A stretch of 64,000 nt of DNA from Glandiceps talaboti. Its lineage: Eukaryota; Hemichordata; Enteropneusta; Spengelidae. The stretch covers positions 17,424,822-17,488,821 of the forward strand of contig NC_135570.1 in the NCBI RefSeq assembly GCF_964340395.1. The letters are read 5' to 3'. Position 1 is the first letter of the stretch; each line of letters starts with the position of its first letter. The position numbers and the translations under genes were made by a program. Of the stretch, positions 12,802 through 25,063 are shown piece by piece. The notes under the pieces were generated by a model. That model was not told the DNA's origin, did no database searches, and saw only the letters and a program-made list of their open reading frames with translations.

Positions 12802-13145
12802 AAAACACATGACATGTATTTTTGTTTTCTCTTATGAGTATAAATTTTATTTAAATTATTGAGACATGTAAATATTTTGTACAATTATTGTTTCGTATTT
12901 GTAGATATCCCTTTCTGTTCTTAGTTTTTGTTGCCCAGTTACACACTTGTATTTTTTTTTCTTCTATATTTATTTTGTCAGGGTCACAGACTAGACTAGT
13001 TCAGATCGAACTATTTCTGTGGCCCTCACCAGATATATTATCAAATCAACCTCCTTTTTGAAATGTACATAAAAATGTTATCCTGTTTTGTATCTGGTGA
13101 ATAAACAATTCAATTCAAAAAATTCAATTCAATTCAATTCAAAAC

Positions 13146-13920
13146 AACCTGAAATATTGAAGTGTTATGACCAAATGGTACTATGCTACAACATCCGTTG
13201 AACTGTGAGATCTTATTAGGCTAGGGTAAAAACCTTCTGAAGTTTAACTAGGTTCTAAAATGTTCTTGAGAAAATGCACTCATTCTCACCCGTCCGGTGT
13301 CATATTTCTGACCAACTGCTGGTCATTCAACAGAATTGTTACGAGTTACTCATTAAATATCACTAGAAATGTCACCATGACATTTCCACTTGAAAGTGTC
13401 AGGGGTCACCCAATTGATGTAAGTGTCAGGGGGGTCACCCAATATTGAGGAGAAGGGGATTTTCTCCCCATGGGGTTAACTGTATTGTTGACATGATTTT
13501 ACAGTGACAGAAGCTTACAACTTTAGTTGTACTTATTACCGGATGCTAGAATAATGTAACAATACAAAATTCACAAACTATATGTTGAGTTCAATGTCCA
13601 GACAATATACTCCAATGGAATTATCGATTCATAACATAATAGAGTATTTGTTGAATTCTTTGAGGTCTTGTAATGTGGGTTGTTGCCCAACTTTGTGTTG
13701 CACGCGTTATCATTTTAACCATAGCCATATTTCTAAAAATGCAATGATTATAATGATGACATTGACAATACACATACACAATTTGATTATTTGTACCTTG
13801 TTAGTGATAACATATTAAAGTCCACATTGTCACATTTGGTGATTAAGTTTCTTTTGGTGAAAAAAATTGCACGTAGGAAGACAAAGCAGTTGAGAAAGTC
13901 ACTACCAATAAATCTGACTA
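13146..13920. other. Spacer, no gene seen
   Basis: A short local repeat ('gtgtcaggggtcacccaatt' and a near copy, about 13396-13445) is visible. No coding similarity was found. Confidence 0.35.
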
Positions 13921-13923
13921 GTT

Positions 13924-15178
13924 ATGACTGGGTACACGATATAGCAATGGTTAGAAAGAACTGAGATATGGACAAACTGGGAACACAAACTAGAATGGTT
14001 AGAAGTGAGATATGGACAAACTGGGAACACAAACTAGAATGGTTAGAAGTGAGATATGGACAAACTGGGAACACAAACTAGAATGGTTAGAAGTGAGATA
14101 TGGACAAACTGGGAACACAAACTAGAATGGTTAGAAGTGAGATATGGACAAACTGGGAACACAAACTAGAATGGTTAGAAGTGAGATATGGACAAACTGG
14201 GAACACAAACTAGAATGGTTAGAAGTGAGATATGGACAAACTGGGAACACAAACTAGAATGGTTAGAAGTGAGATATGGACAAACTGGGAACACAAACTA
14301 GAATGGTTAGAAGTGAGATATGGACTGACTGCATACAAGATATAGCATGGTTAGAGTGAGGTTAAGGACCTGACTGGATACTAGTAAACGATATAGCATG
14401 AATTAATAGAGTTAGATATGGACTGACTGGGTACACGATATAGCATGGTTAGAGTGAGATATGGACTGACTGGGTACACGATATAGCATGGTTAGAGTGA
14501 GATATGGGCTGACTGGGTACACGATATAGCATGGTTAGAAGTGAGATATGGGCTGACTGGGTACACGATATAGCATGGTTAGAAGTGAGATATGGACTGA
14601 CTGGGTACACGATATAGCATGGTTAGAAGTGAGATATGGGCTGACTGGGTACACGATATAGCATGGTTAGAAGTGAGATATGGACTGACTGGGTAAACGA
14701 TATAGCATGGTTAGAGTGAGATATGGACTGACTGAGTACACGATATAGCATGGTTAGAAGTGAGATATGGGCTGACTGGGTACACGATATAGCATGGTTA
14801 GAGTGAGATATGGACTGACTGGGTACACGATATAGCATGGTTAGAAGTGAGATATGGACTGACTGGGTACACGATATAGCATGGTTAGAGTGAGATATGG
14901 ACTGACTGGGTACACGATATAGCATGGTTAAAAGTGAGATATGGGCTGACTGAGTATACGATATAGCATGGTTAAAAGTGAGATATGGACTGACTGGATA
15001 AACGATATTATAGCATGGTTTAATAGAGTGAGAAATGGACTGACTGAGTACACAATATAGCATGGTTAGAGTGGACTGACTGGATAAACGATATAGCATG
15101 GTTAGAGTGGACTGACTGGATAAACGATATAGCATGGTTTAATAGAGTGAGATATGGACTGACTGAGTACACAATATA
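13924..15178. repeat. 44-bp minisatellite, two subfamilies
   Basis: About 28 units of 42-44 bp. An almost homogeneous block of eight units with ACAAACTGGGAACACAAACT (about 13968-14322) is embedded in diverged units reading GACTGACTGGGTACACGATA. Units share GAAGTGAGATATGGAC and ATGGTTA. The minus-strand open frame across it is a by-product of unit length and composition. Confidence 0.93.
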
Positions 15179-15251
15179 GCAAAACAACAAGGTAAAATAA
15201 GAAAGTTCGACGTTAATATCATACTTCCTAAATTTCTAATCGATAATCTAC

Positions 15252-16150
15252 GAGATTTAAATTGAATGCCTCCTGTAAGGGAATCACCAATTATGCAAAT
15301 TACCCATTAAAATGATATTTAAAAAAATATGGTAATGAACGTTTTTTGACAAAGCCTAAGTTAACTGACAATAGTTAATTATGCAAAGTGTTCCCTAAAT
15401 CTTTAGGTGAAATCGACGGTTTTTATAATACAAATTATGCACTCTGTTACATTTAACGTATGTACTAAATTGTATGGAAATTGAAGTAAGCAGTCTTAAG
15501 ATATTGCATAACTACCAAAACTCATAATTAAGCAAATTATTTATTAACAGTGTAAGGTACATCAGCAAACATTATAGGATACATACAATTTGTTATGGTT
15601 AAAGTATGTACGAATGGTACTGAAATTTAAGTATGCAGTCTTAAGACATAGCCTAATTACCGAAACTCATTAATTATGCAAATTATTCATTAACACTGTG
15701 AGGTACAACAATAAACTTTTCAGGACATATGGGATTTATTAAGGTTAACGTATGTACTGAATTGTATTGAAATTGAAGAATGTATTCTTAAATTATAGCC
15801 TAATTACCAAAACTCATTAATTATGCAAATTATTCATTAACACTGTCAGGTACATCAACAAATTGTACAGGCCACATAAAATTTGATATGGTTAATGTAT
15901 GTACTGAATGGTATTGAAATTGAAGTATGCAGTCTTAAGATATAGCCTAATCACCGAAACTCATTAATTATGCAAATGATTCATTAAGACTTAAAGTTAC
16001 ATCAACAAGCTTGATAAAGCATATGTAATATACGTTTTTTGATATTTGTATCAAATTATATGAAGTTTGAAATTTGAATTCATAAGATATAGACTAATTG
16101 CTGAAAACCGTTGATTATGCAAATGAGTCAATAACATTTATTGGATGTTT
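15252..16150 (-). repeat. Modular repeat family B, reversed copy
   Basis: Begins 'gaatgcCTCCTGTAAGGGAATC', the reverse of the family's right terminus. About five ~150-190-bp units follow, each with ATTAATTATGCAAAT and 'cttaagatatagcctaatta'. The left terminus with hairpin and microsatellite was not found. Confidence 0.7.
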
Positions 16151-17026
16151 ACCAAAACCTAATCAGATCTTCATTTACTTAAGTAGTGGCTCAAATAACC
16201 CCTGGCACATTTTGTGTACCATATGTGTTTATAGATGTTTACAATAGCAACTTTCAGGCACAGATAATACAACTGTACAAGTTGTCTCATTGACAGTTTT
16301 ACATAGCATATGAAAACTAGATATATCATAGAAAAGTCATGCCAATGCTTTGCTATCTTTAGTTAGTGTTTCTTTCATAACATATTATATCTGGTTGTTC
16401 TCCATCAATGATTCCTGCAACTACAGTATCAGTGTTAAAACACATGCCTTGTGGACTGATGACAGATGTTTATGACTTGTCAAAAAGTGGGAAGCAGTAG
16501 CGATTAAATGGCTTAATAATAATAATAATAATCTTTATTCGTCCAAATAAATTCTGAAATTTGTTGAATGGTCGCCGCAAGAGCAGTGCCCTAGTGCCCT
16601 AGTGTTGAAGACAGGTCTAAAGACAGGTCACTGATATATTTGTACAGCCGTATCGGACACGCACATACCACTACACCATCAAATTTTGATGAAAAAGCAA
16701 TTTTGTTGCTTTTATAGTCAGAGTGCATATCTTGTTTTCCTTGAAAGGAAGTATATGGTGTAATTGTGAAAATACAACGAGTAAATGGCACAACTCAGCA
16801 TCCTATTTTTCACAGTAAATCAAACTGAAATAAAATAGTGATCCAATGAGTGTACATTTCTGCCTGCTTTTCGCTTCCTGTGAACCAATTCAGCCGAGGT
16901 ATTTCAGGTGCACACCATGACACATTCATTCCATTTTATTTTCAGTGTGAGACACCACCATGGGGGTAGGAAGGACACAGGGGTTGCCCTTCTCTCCTCC
17001 ACTGACTAACAGGGTTGACATCTAGC
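16151..17026. other. Spacer with a probable reversed LINE/SINE tail
   Basis: At about 16515-16800 an (AAT)n tract is followed by 'ctttattcgtccaaataaat', which reads on the minus strand like a retroposon 3' tail (...gacgaataaagATTATTATT). No protein was recognised in the rest. Confidence 0.35.
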
Positions 17027-17029
17027 TAA

Positions 17030-17980
17030 GGGGAGAACTATTTGATTTCTGTGGGGGGTGGGGGGGGGGGGAGTATGGAGGAAGTAGGTATGGGAGCAAA
17101 TTTTTTTTTCCAGTCAGAGTGACAGCAATTTTTTTTCTACTGTAAGTCCTGCATCAATTTTTTTTCTCAAATGGAGTAGCAGTGCAATTTTTTTTTTAAT
17201 TAGTCATTAAGTTTGTAATGCGTTGTTCATACCTATACCACGTCACAATGGTTCAAAAACTGTACCTCTAAATAACTTATTCTGTGCAAGTAGAAGAATT
17301 AGCAGTTAGTATGAAAGACGTCTGTCCACCAACCATACTTCTGCTACTTATATTTGTATGTACAAAAGATGACTGGTAAAATATCCCTGAGGAGCTGACT
17401 GATCTGGGGAGTGCTGTACTCCTGACCCCTGTGAATTGCTTTCCTTTAAGCCTGGCGGATTACAGTAGTACCAGGAACCAGAAGAAAATATCTTGCATGT
17501 GTAATGTGACACTAGTTTATTGACTCCTGTCTTGTTTTTTAAATTGTCTTAATTTACAGAAGCCAAATAGTCCCCTCCAGATGACTGTGTCATTGAGATA
17601 TTGCAACAAAAATTCTGAAATATGTTTTCTTGGATCAGAAAAGGAAAGGAAAACTTTGTGTGCACTTGGGTTTAAAGCAGAGCTATATAGTGCATGCTTT
17701 AATGATGTGCTGGAGAAAAACAGGAATTTATACTTTATTAAAAACATTTGTGCAGCCTACGGCGGCGCGCGACCAAAGAATACATGAGAATAAGGTTTCC
17801 AAATTTGCTCATTTCTGGTGCATTGTGACAATTTTTTTTCACTTCTGTCTGTTATGACAATTTTTTTTTTCTCAAGCCATTACAGGATCAAAATTTGTTT
17901 TTTCTGGTTCACCTGGAAACATTTTTTTTCTCTCAAAATCCTCCATACCCCCCCCCCCCAGAAATCAAATGGTTCTCCCC
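17030..17980. mobile_element. Harbinger-like MITE 1 (G-rich TIR, TAA target duplication)
   Basis: Ends are inverted: GGGGAGAACTATTTGATTTC ... at the left and the complement of GGGGAGAACCATTTGATTTC at the right. Each is followed inward by a G (or C) run and 'gtatggagga'. TAA flanks both sides (17027-17029 and 17981-17983). The interior has repeated poly-T tracts (gacaattttttttt) and no transposase. A 3-bp TWA duplication with GG-starting TIRs fits the PIF/Harbinger superfamily; this is inference, as no protein is present. Confidence 0.75.
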
Positions 17981-17983
17981 TAA

Positions 17984-18945
17984 AGGGAATAATTCAGGAA
18001 AAGTCCTTATAATAACACGTCTATGATATACACTGTACCCCACACTGTACTCGGCACGATAGAATAGCCCCGAGCATATAAACGATATCTCTAAAACTTG
18101 TCATCTTTTTCCTGGCATACATATGGAAAGTCTGAATACACTTTCCCTTCAATTGATAGAATACAATACAGCTATTTTCCACTTCAATGTTACATGTCCA
18201 GAACTGTGTAATAGAAACCTGTGTGTTCTGTTTCGTCGAAGGCCGTGTCGCTCTTTCAAGTCTACAACTTACAAGTCTGAGAGCCGAGTATTTTGTTCTT
18301 CTTTTGTGGTAGTACACTATAGAGTAGCAATGAAGGCCAAACCGGAAATATCTCGACACGCAACTTACACACTGAACATTACGGATTTCACGCTCACAAG
18401 TCATGATTTTTTTATAATTGGCTTAAACTAAAACTAAAATGTTACTTGTATACAAGATACAGGTGCTTTCTTGTGTATAATCAACAAACTTACATCTAAT
18501 ATCGTCCAGATCCTATTTCGATTGAAACGTCATATCAGCTCTACAACTCTCATCAGTTTTCGTTCCGACATTGTCAATCGAAAAAAAAAATGCATCAGAG
18601 TTTTCATTGGAAACGGAGAGTTCTGGATCATATCCGTACTTACTTCAATAAATTAGATAGACATATTATTATATATATAGTTAATAGGTCTATAACTGTC
18701 ACAGTCGTCACTTCGAAGGAAATAAAGAGATGGCAGAAAGTGCACTGACTCCAAGGCAAACGTCGAGAATGTTCGATACACTTTACACTATCAAATACAT
18801 GTACATGTAGTATGGCAGTTTGAGTGTCTGACAAAGAGATCAAAGTCTCCCTTCGTTGACTGCATCAGTCTTTCTTTGTTAACTGCACATGTCTATGCTG
18901 GTACACAAGTCTGTTTACGTTCATCCGTCTAAATAAACTGCATCC
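17984..18945. other. Spacer, no gene seen
   Basis: Open frames here have no recognisable domain and overlap on both strands. Treated as non-coding. Confidence 0.35.
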
Positions 18946-18947
18946 AT

Positions 18948-19000
18948 CGTCGCAAACCACGACCGTTTTACGGTTTTACGGTTCTTAATGAGCCGGTCCC
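18948..19000. mobile_element. Fold-back MITE fragment (TCGCAAACCA family)
   Basis: ATCGTCGCAAACCACGACC then 'gttcttaatgagccggtccc' matches part of the related copy at 24275-24362. Confidence 0.4.
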
Positions 19001-19500
19001 AACCAGTCTATGCTCTATACCATGGGTTCAATGTTGGTGTACCAGTCTATGTTCTATACCATGGGTTCACAATATTGGTGTACCAGTCTATGTTCTATAC
19101 CATGGGTTCAATGTTGGTGTACCAATCTGTCTATGTTCAGACTGACTATTTAGGCTGCATCATTTTGTCTATGTTGGTGCATAAATCTCGGTATGCTGCT
19201 GCATGAACATGTCTTTGCTACATCCGTCTGTCTGTCTATGTTCTACACCATGCATATTGCTGTATCAATCTATGTTGATGTACCAGTTTCACTTGATACA
19301 TTAGTCCATCAGTCTCGGGCATTGGTCTGTCTCTCTTGTTGCATCAGTCAGGCTATGTTGGCTGCACCAGCTGTCTATGTGTGCTGCACCAGCTGTCTAT
19401 GTGTGCTGCATCAGTCTGTCTACGTTGGCTGCATCAGTCTGTCTATGTTGGCTGCATCACTAGTCTTTTTTTGTTGCTGTACCATACTATGTTGATTACC
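19000..19500. repeat. Degenerate tandem repeats around GTCTATGTT
   Basis: Irregular units: GTACCAGTCTATGTTCTATA with a CCATGGGTTC neighbour three times, then GCTGCATCAGTCTGTCTA / GCTGCACCAGCTGTCTA several times. Open frames across it are compositional. Confidence 0.7.
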
Positions 19501-21028
19501 CAAACTGAATACCATTTTGCAAATGTTACGCGACGAGACTTCATGTATGTGATTTTTTCTGTCGTATGTCAGACGCAGCAATTAACACGATCAAAAACAG
19601 TCCTCTGAAGAATGTCGCCTCCAAGTCTATTAGGACTTGATAAGCGTACAGTCTGTTTTGACAAAGTTTTGTTGGTTTGTAAAAAACACATTTTAGTGTC
19701 CGAGAATAAAACCCCGTAATATTAGGAGAGAAAATATATAGGATAGGTTGACCGTCGTACTTGTACATAATATTTCATTCCATAGATGACATAACATGGC
19801 GTCTATAAGTTTAATGACTCCCATTACTAAACCTTTTCAAAAGTTATATCTATTCTTATCAGTCAGTAATGTGTTTATCTACTACCCTACCCTCAGGACT
19901 GTCACCTTTATATCAAGAATTACGAGTATAACATTTTCTATAAACACTATCATTCCCACGTGTGAACTTTGACCTGATTTATATTGCGTGATCTTATTTT
20001 ATTCCCTGACGAATTCTTTCAGATAAACCTATCTGTGACATGGCCTATCTAAAACAAGCACAGCTGTACAGCAGTATATGGAATAAAACGGACGTGCACA
20101 TAGAGAATTATTATCACATCAACTTTACCCTACGATAAAAAATTCACATTTTCTATAATTGTATACGGAAATTTGTTTGCAAAATAGTATGGATTTATCT
20201 GATAGACTGGGATACACTTGTTAACGATTCCACATGAACAAAAGTACCATACCAGTCGAGACGACCGATGCCAAGGTTTGGTTGCTATCAATATTACAAA
20301 TGTTAAGAATATTTATTTTGAGAAGCATCGACACATAATAATTTGACCAGTATAAATGTACAGTCATATACAAAGACTTCAATTCAACTTATGCCACTTG
20401 AAAGCAATCCATGAAACATTGCATCATTTACATTTCATCTAGTTGGAGTAAACGCAGTGAAACAAAACACATTTAGGTTCATTCATTTACACAAGACTTT
20501 CACGTGAATGTCACACTGCGTCAATATGTACAAGTAATGTATCTATTATAGATCGGTTGTTGCTTCTTTACACATAGAATAATATTGTCCATAAACAACC
20601 GTCACTTGTCACGTATATAGTTAGTGGTTAGTTGGTCCTCACACCTCAAACCTGGTCTATCAATCAATAGTTGGTCCTAAAACCTTAGAATTTCACTGTC
20701 AATCTGGTAAATCAATTAATTACTAATGAATAGAGTGGCGTATTTTGTTTAGATTGATAATTAATAACGATGTCCCTTTGATGACTAGACACCTGTTTTG
20801 TCATTAACACATGTTTTGTCTTAAAATTTTCAAATGTAATCGAACTCAAAACGAGTGCCGACGTCCGTGTCACAGAGAATAATAAAATACATCAGTCATC
20901 CCGTAGACGAGCGTGTTAACATCACAGTCATTCTTGTGTCCCTGGGTATGGATTTAATAATAACAAATCCATGCCCTATGTGAGTGGGTGGGTTGTCTTC
21001 TTTTTTTTTTTGGGGGGGGGGGGGGTCT
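19501..21028. other. Spacer, no gene seen
   Basis: Non-repetitive intronic sequence ending in a T11G13 homopolymer junction at about 21000-21026. No coding similarity was found. Confidence 0.35.
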
Positions 21029-21031
21029 GAG

Positions 21032-21142
21032 CCTTTCTCGCAAAACAGAGCTGTTATAATTATTTCTTCCGTGACACGGCGAATAACGAATGCCTTGGCG
21101 TCGCGTATTGGACGGTGCCGTAAAAGAGGCTGTGGTTTACCA
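21032..21142. mobile_element. Fold-back MITE, diverged copy (TCGCAAACCA family)
   Basis: Starts 'ttctcgcaaaacagagctgt' and ends 'aagaggctgtggtttaccat', corresponding to both termini of the 70-bp copy at 23758-23827, with an extra internal segment. Confidence 0.5.
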
Positions 21143-21414
21143 TCCTTTCTACGATAACACTCTCTCAAAAATGAATCTTCGCAACGTTTTCAAATACGGT
21201 CTTGTGATGGAAACCGACCTTCTTGAACTTTTCATCCACAAACATCACTTGTTTTATCAAAGTTTCGTTTGAGGACCTCACAACGTGTTCAACCCATTTG
21301 ATATTTATTTTCTTGATGTATTCAGATTCTCTGTTTTATTAATTGACAAAATCTTTTCAATGTTGTATTTCCATGCCCAGTTGATATTTTCAGCACTGCT
21401 ATCTCCGTCAGTTT

Positions 21415-21469
21415 TACCTCCCGTAAGGGTACGGGAGGTATTAAAAGGGGGAATGTCCGTCTGTCTGTC

Positions 21470-21522
<53 letters not shown>

Positions 21523-22722
21523 GTCATCATTTGCTAAAAATCGGCTGGCTCAATTATAATGAAATTTGGAATATATAATCTTTAGGGTAATGGCTATACC
21601 TAATTAGGTTTTGAGCCATATCTGTTAATGTTTAATTAGAGAAATTTGCATATTAATGAAATCAACTAATTAAGCAATATCTTAGGACTGCATACTTCAA
21701 TTTCAATATAATTTAGTATATTCGTTAAACATAACAACATACATTTGTCCTATAAAACTTGGTGATGTACCTTACAGCGTTAACGAATAATTTGCATAAT
21801 TAATTATTTTTGGTAATTAGGCTATATCTTAAGAATGCATCCTTCATATTCAACATAATTTAGTACATACGCTAACCATAAGAAAACACATATGTCCTAT
21901 CAAGTTTGTTGATGTACCTTTCAGTGTTGATAAATAATTTGCATAATTAATGATTCTTGGTAATTAGGCTATATCTTACGACTGCATACTTCAATTTCAA
22001 TACAATTCAGTACATACTAGTACATTAACCATAACAAATTGTGTATGTCCTATGAAGTTAGTTGATGTACCTTAGAGTGTTAGTGAATAATTTGCATAAT
22101 TAATGATTTTTGGTAATTAGGCTATATCTTAAGACTGCATACTTCAATTTCAATACAATTTAGTACATACGTTAAACATAACAGAGTGCATATCTCCTAT
22201 AAAAGTTGTTGATTTTGTTCGAAGATTTAGTGAATAATTTGCATAATTAATTTTTTTCGGTAATAAGGCTATATCTTAAGACTGCATACTGGAATTTCAA
22301 CATAATTTAGTACATACGTTAACCATAACAAAGCGGATATGTCCTATAAAATATTTGATATAAGTTAGTCAGTTTTAATGAAAATTTTGCATAATTAATT
22401 ATTTTAGGTAACTAGGTTGTATCTTAAAAATGCAAGCTTCAAATTTCGTATAATATGATACATATATCAACCATAATAATACGCACCTGTCCTATGAAGT
22501 TTGTTCCTACAACTTTTACCTTTAATGAGTATTTTGAATAATGAACGATATTCAGTAATTAATTATCATGCAATCTTCAAATTCCGTATAATTTGGCACA
22601 TACATTAACCTAAGAAAGCACGCTTGTCCAAAAACAAAATCTGTTACCATAGTTTTTTTTAGTGTAATGAGTATTTGCATAATTAGTGATTCCCTTACGG
22701 GAGGCATTCATCAGTTTAAATC
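21415..22722 (+). repeat. Modular repeat family B, most complete copy
   Basis: Left end is a perfect hairpin (arms 21415-21425 and 21430-21440, loop AGGG). Next come (GTCT)n at about 21459-21520, a 'ggctcaattataatgaaatt' module, and about six ~190-bp units with GGTAATTAGGCTATATCTTA. The right end is CCCTTACGGGAGGCATTCA. CCTCCCGTAAGGG at the left and its complement at the right make 13-bp terminal inverted repeats. No protein is seen; class unknown. Confidence 0.75.
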
Positions 22723-22869
22723 TGGTTCGATCTTTTTCTTGATTCCTCTATTTCCTTTTGTGATGACATGCTTCTCATGCCTCTCCTGATAATGCATCTG
22801 AAGAATTGAGTGCGCACTGCACTGTATCAACTCTTCTTTGTTTTGGATGGTGTCATCACTTAACCTGTT

Positions 22870-23062
22870 TGTAACTGGCCATTACCATTACCTGTCTAGG
22901 ACAGGGCAGTCATTATTTGCCCGTATACTGTCTGAGATCCCGGCCATTACCATTACCTGTCTAGGACAGGGCAGCCATTATTTGCCTGTATACTGTCTGA
23001 GATCTGAGCCATTACCATTACCATGTCTGGGACCAGATGGTTATTATTAACCCGTCAACTGT
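22870..23062. repeat. Three-copy ~60-bp tandem repeat
   Basis: CCATTACCATTACCTGTCTA ... ATTATTTGCCCGTATACTGT recurs twice closely and once degenerately. Confidence 0.8.
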
Positions 23063-23757
23063 CTTGAACAGGCCGGACACCACCGTTACTATATACAGTA
23101 TAATACCCTCCGTTGTCAAGGTTTGTGCTGAGGAGACGACCCATCTTTCCCCTGTGATGCAGCTGTAAACGTTTTCCAAAAAATGTGAACTCTCTGTCTT
23201 GCTAAACTCTGAAGCATAGTATTATCATGGAAGTAGAACCCCATGGTATTATGTTCGATTGACAGGTCCGCCCAATACATCGTTTGATTGACAGGTGACA
23301 TTTACAGTTTGCTGTGCTGACCCACTTTACTATGTCGTCTTATAGGATCTACAAGACACTGATCGGTCAGTAGCAGGGAACTGACGACAAAACTAAATTT
23401 ACTGGAGGTGTAGATGTTTTAGATTTTTAGCTAAAATGATGACTCGGAATGTGTGTCAACTGTTTTCCGGTGTCATTTTTCATTCAACTCGGAGGTTCGC
23501 TGCCATGCGATTTCATATCAAGTTAAAGTATGTATGTTTGGTTCTACACCTACGTGTATATAAACGTATACAGAATCAAAGAACAGGAAACAACAATTCT
23601 ACTTCAACCAGTTAGGACAATGAAAGTAAACTCTTTCAAACAAAACATTCTTTCTTAAACTGTCGAAAGAGCAAAAACGTCTTTGAACAGTAGGATACAT
23701 ATACCACTATATATACAGGTATCTTAATGTTACATTACATTTTTCTTATCTTCATTC
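23063..23757. other. Spacer, no gene seen
   Basis: No recognised coding or RNA feature. Confidence 0.35.
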
Positions 23758-23827
23758 TCGCAAACCAGAGCTGTTATTTCTTCCGCGACACTGCGAAATA
23801 ACGAGTAAAAGAGGCCGTGGTTTGCGA
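23758..23827. mobile_element. 70-bp fold-back MITE, complete copy
   Basis: Perfect terminal inverted repeats TCGCAAACCA (23758-23767) and TGGTTTGCGA (23818-23827). An inner inverted repeat, GTTATTTC / GAAATAAC, allows a two-arm fold. Related copies lie at 5222, 18948, 21032 and 24275. It is far too small to encode anything; the mobilising enzyme is unknown. Confidence 0.65.
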
Positions 23828-24064
23828 CGATGTTTATCTTCAGGGAAATATCAAGGATCTCGTCCACGTGGAGTGTGTGTACCGGAAGTAACATACAAAC
23901 TATATGAATCGACGTGCGTAATGTGGAAGGGGCTCACCCTCGTATGAGGTGATATCGAATTTCTAGAAAAGTTGATGTTTTGAAATGCCATGAGAGTTGA
24001 GAGTAATGCGTATATGATCTCCTACTGAATCACGGTAGGTGTTCAACACGTCATGTTGGAAAGT

Positions 24065-24190
24065 GTATGTGTGTGTGTGTACGTACGTATGTATGTATGT
24101 ATGTATGTATGTATGTATGTATGTATGTACGTACGTACGTATGTATGTGTGTATGTATGTATGTATGTATGTATGTATGTATGTATGTAT
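24065..24190. repeat. (GTAT)n microsatellite
   Basis: GT then GTAC/GTAT tetranucleotide tracts. Both strands are open only because of the repeat. Confidence 0.95.
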
Positions 24191-24274
24191 ACAAGCATTT
24201 TAAATATCTTACGTTCTAATAGGGTAACCAATTCATTATTTCCCGAAGCAACTTTAACAGCTTGGCGCATGGTA

Positions 24275-24362
24275 ACAAACCACGGCCTGTTTTATGGCAT
24301 CGTTCTTAACGAGCCGTCCCATTTTATTTCGAAGTACGATACAGCTCTGGTTTGCGAGAATG
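24275..24362. mobile_element. Fold-back MITE, diverged copy
   Basis: 'acaaaccacggcctgtttta' to 'acagctctggtttgcgagaa' matches both ends of the family in reverse order. It sits immediately before the Penelope-like fragment. Confidence 0.5.
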
Positions 24363-24380
24363 GCTTGGCGTTGTGATACC

Positions 24381-24913
24381 AATCTTAGAGATATGGTGGT
24401 CCATACAGAACAAAATGGATTGGAAGTTAATGCTGGTCCATTTCCGTGCGATCGTACTCGATGTGATACATGTCGTTTCATTATCAATACTCATCATGTT
24501 TTTGGCCCTAAGAAAAGTGTGGCTGTGACTGTGGCTGTTACGAGTAGATTTACATGATGTACTTGTATCAGTACTAACGTAGCATATTGTAATTTACATC
24601 ATGCCAGAAATGTGTTGGTTTTTTTGTATATAGGTTCGACTGCACGTCGGCTTGGTGATCGTTTCGTGGAACATCTCCTAACTATCCCGTATCTACCTAC
24701 TATATGCCTAGATAAAGAATTTTGATTCGAAACGTAGGATTGCATTTATTGATTGGGACTGTCATACTCGTTCCTTATGTACAGCTTACAGCTACAATAC
24801 TATGCCCTATTCGAGGCTTTGATAGGATATTAGAAAGTCTATCGATTAATAGAGCTGGAACTCTACATCCCCACAGACTTAATGACTATGAACCATCTGG
24901 CATACAAAACTGA
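24381..24913 (+). pseudogene. Penelope-like element: RT C-terminus plus GIY-YIG endonuclease, decayed
   Basis: One frame from 24381 reads NLRDMVV, then GPFPCDRTRCDTCRFI, which is the PCxxxxCxTC zinc-like linker typical of Penelope-like elements. After an in-frame TGA (24555-24557) the same frame gives a C/NV segment and then LYIGSTARRLGDRFVEHLL (about 24623-24680), the GIY-YIG motif with its downstream R and E-H-L. Frame then shifts. A last piece ends GTLHPHRLNDYEPSGIQN (to 24913), like the 'TLHPxGLN' terminus of these proteins. The RT core lies further 5' and is absent. Such elements retrotranspose using the GIY-YIG nuclease to nick DNA. The copy cannot be active. Confidence 0.8.
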
Positions 24914-25063
24914 CCATGTTCTTTATTTACCATTTAATTTATTCTACTTATTTTCCCTTTGATCACATGACTGTATTTTCTATTTGTTCGGACATGCGTA
25001 GTTAATTTGCTAGTAATCGTGTGTTTGTCATAGTTTGTAGAACGTGTTCTAGACGCACCGAAA

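Larger units (their letters stand above)
10440..13145 (+). mobile_element. 5'-truncated non-LTR retrotransposon (CR1/L2/jockey-type LINE), frameshifted
   Basis: Encodes the end of an apurinic-like endonuclease domain (SDITDHYPIFCII, from 10580), a linker, and a near-complete reverse transcriptase. RT blocks in order: YRPISILPKFSKI (about 11500), FGFRKK, the FIDLKKAFDTINHDIL block (about 11710), CGVPQGSILGPILF (about 11880), and the catalytic FADD at 11977-11988. A typical C-terminus ends at 12801. The 3' UTR closes with an ATTCA-repeat tail at about 13107-13143, as CR1/L2-like elements often do. The copy is dead: a run of seven A at 11472-11478 shifts the frame inside the RT, and another shift lies near 10640-10660 after the endonuclease. 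It sits in tolloid intron 1 in antisense orientation to the gene. The exact clade is uncertain. Confidence 0.9.

Noticed and set aside
14623-15135. 170-codon minus-strand frame in the 44-bp minisatellite
   Set aside because: Repeat-derived peptide with no domain. Neighbouring identical units in other frames contain stops.
18021-18431. Opposing 102- and 127-codon ORFs
   Set aside because: Antisense to each other with no domain. Chance open frames are likely.
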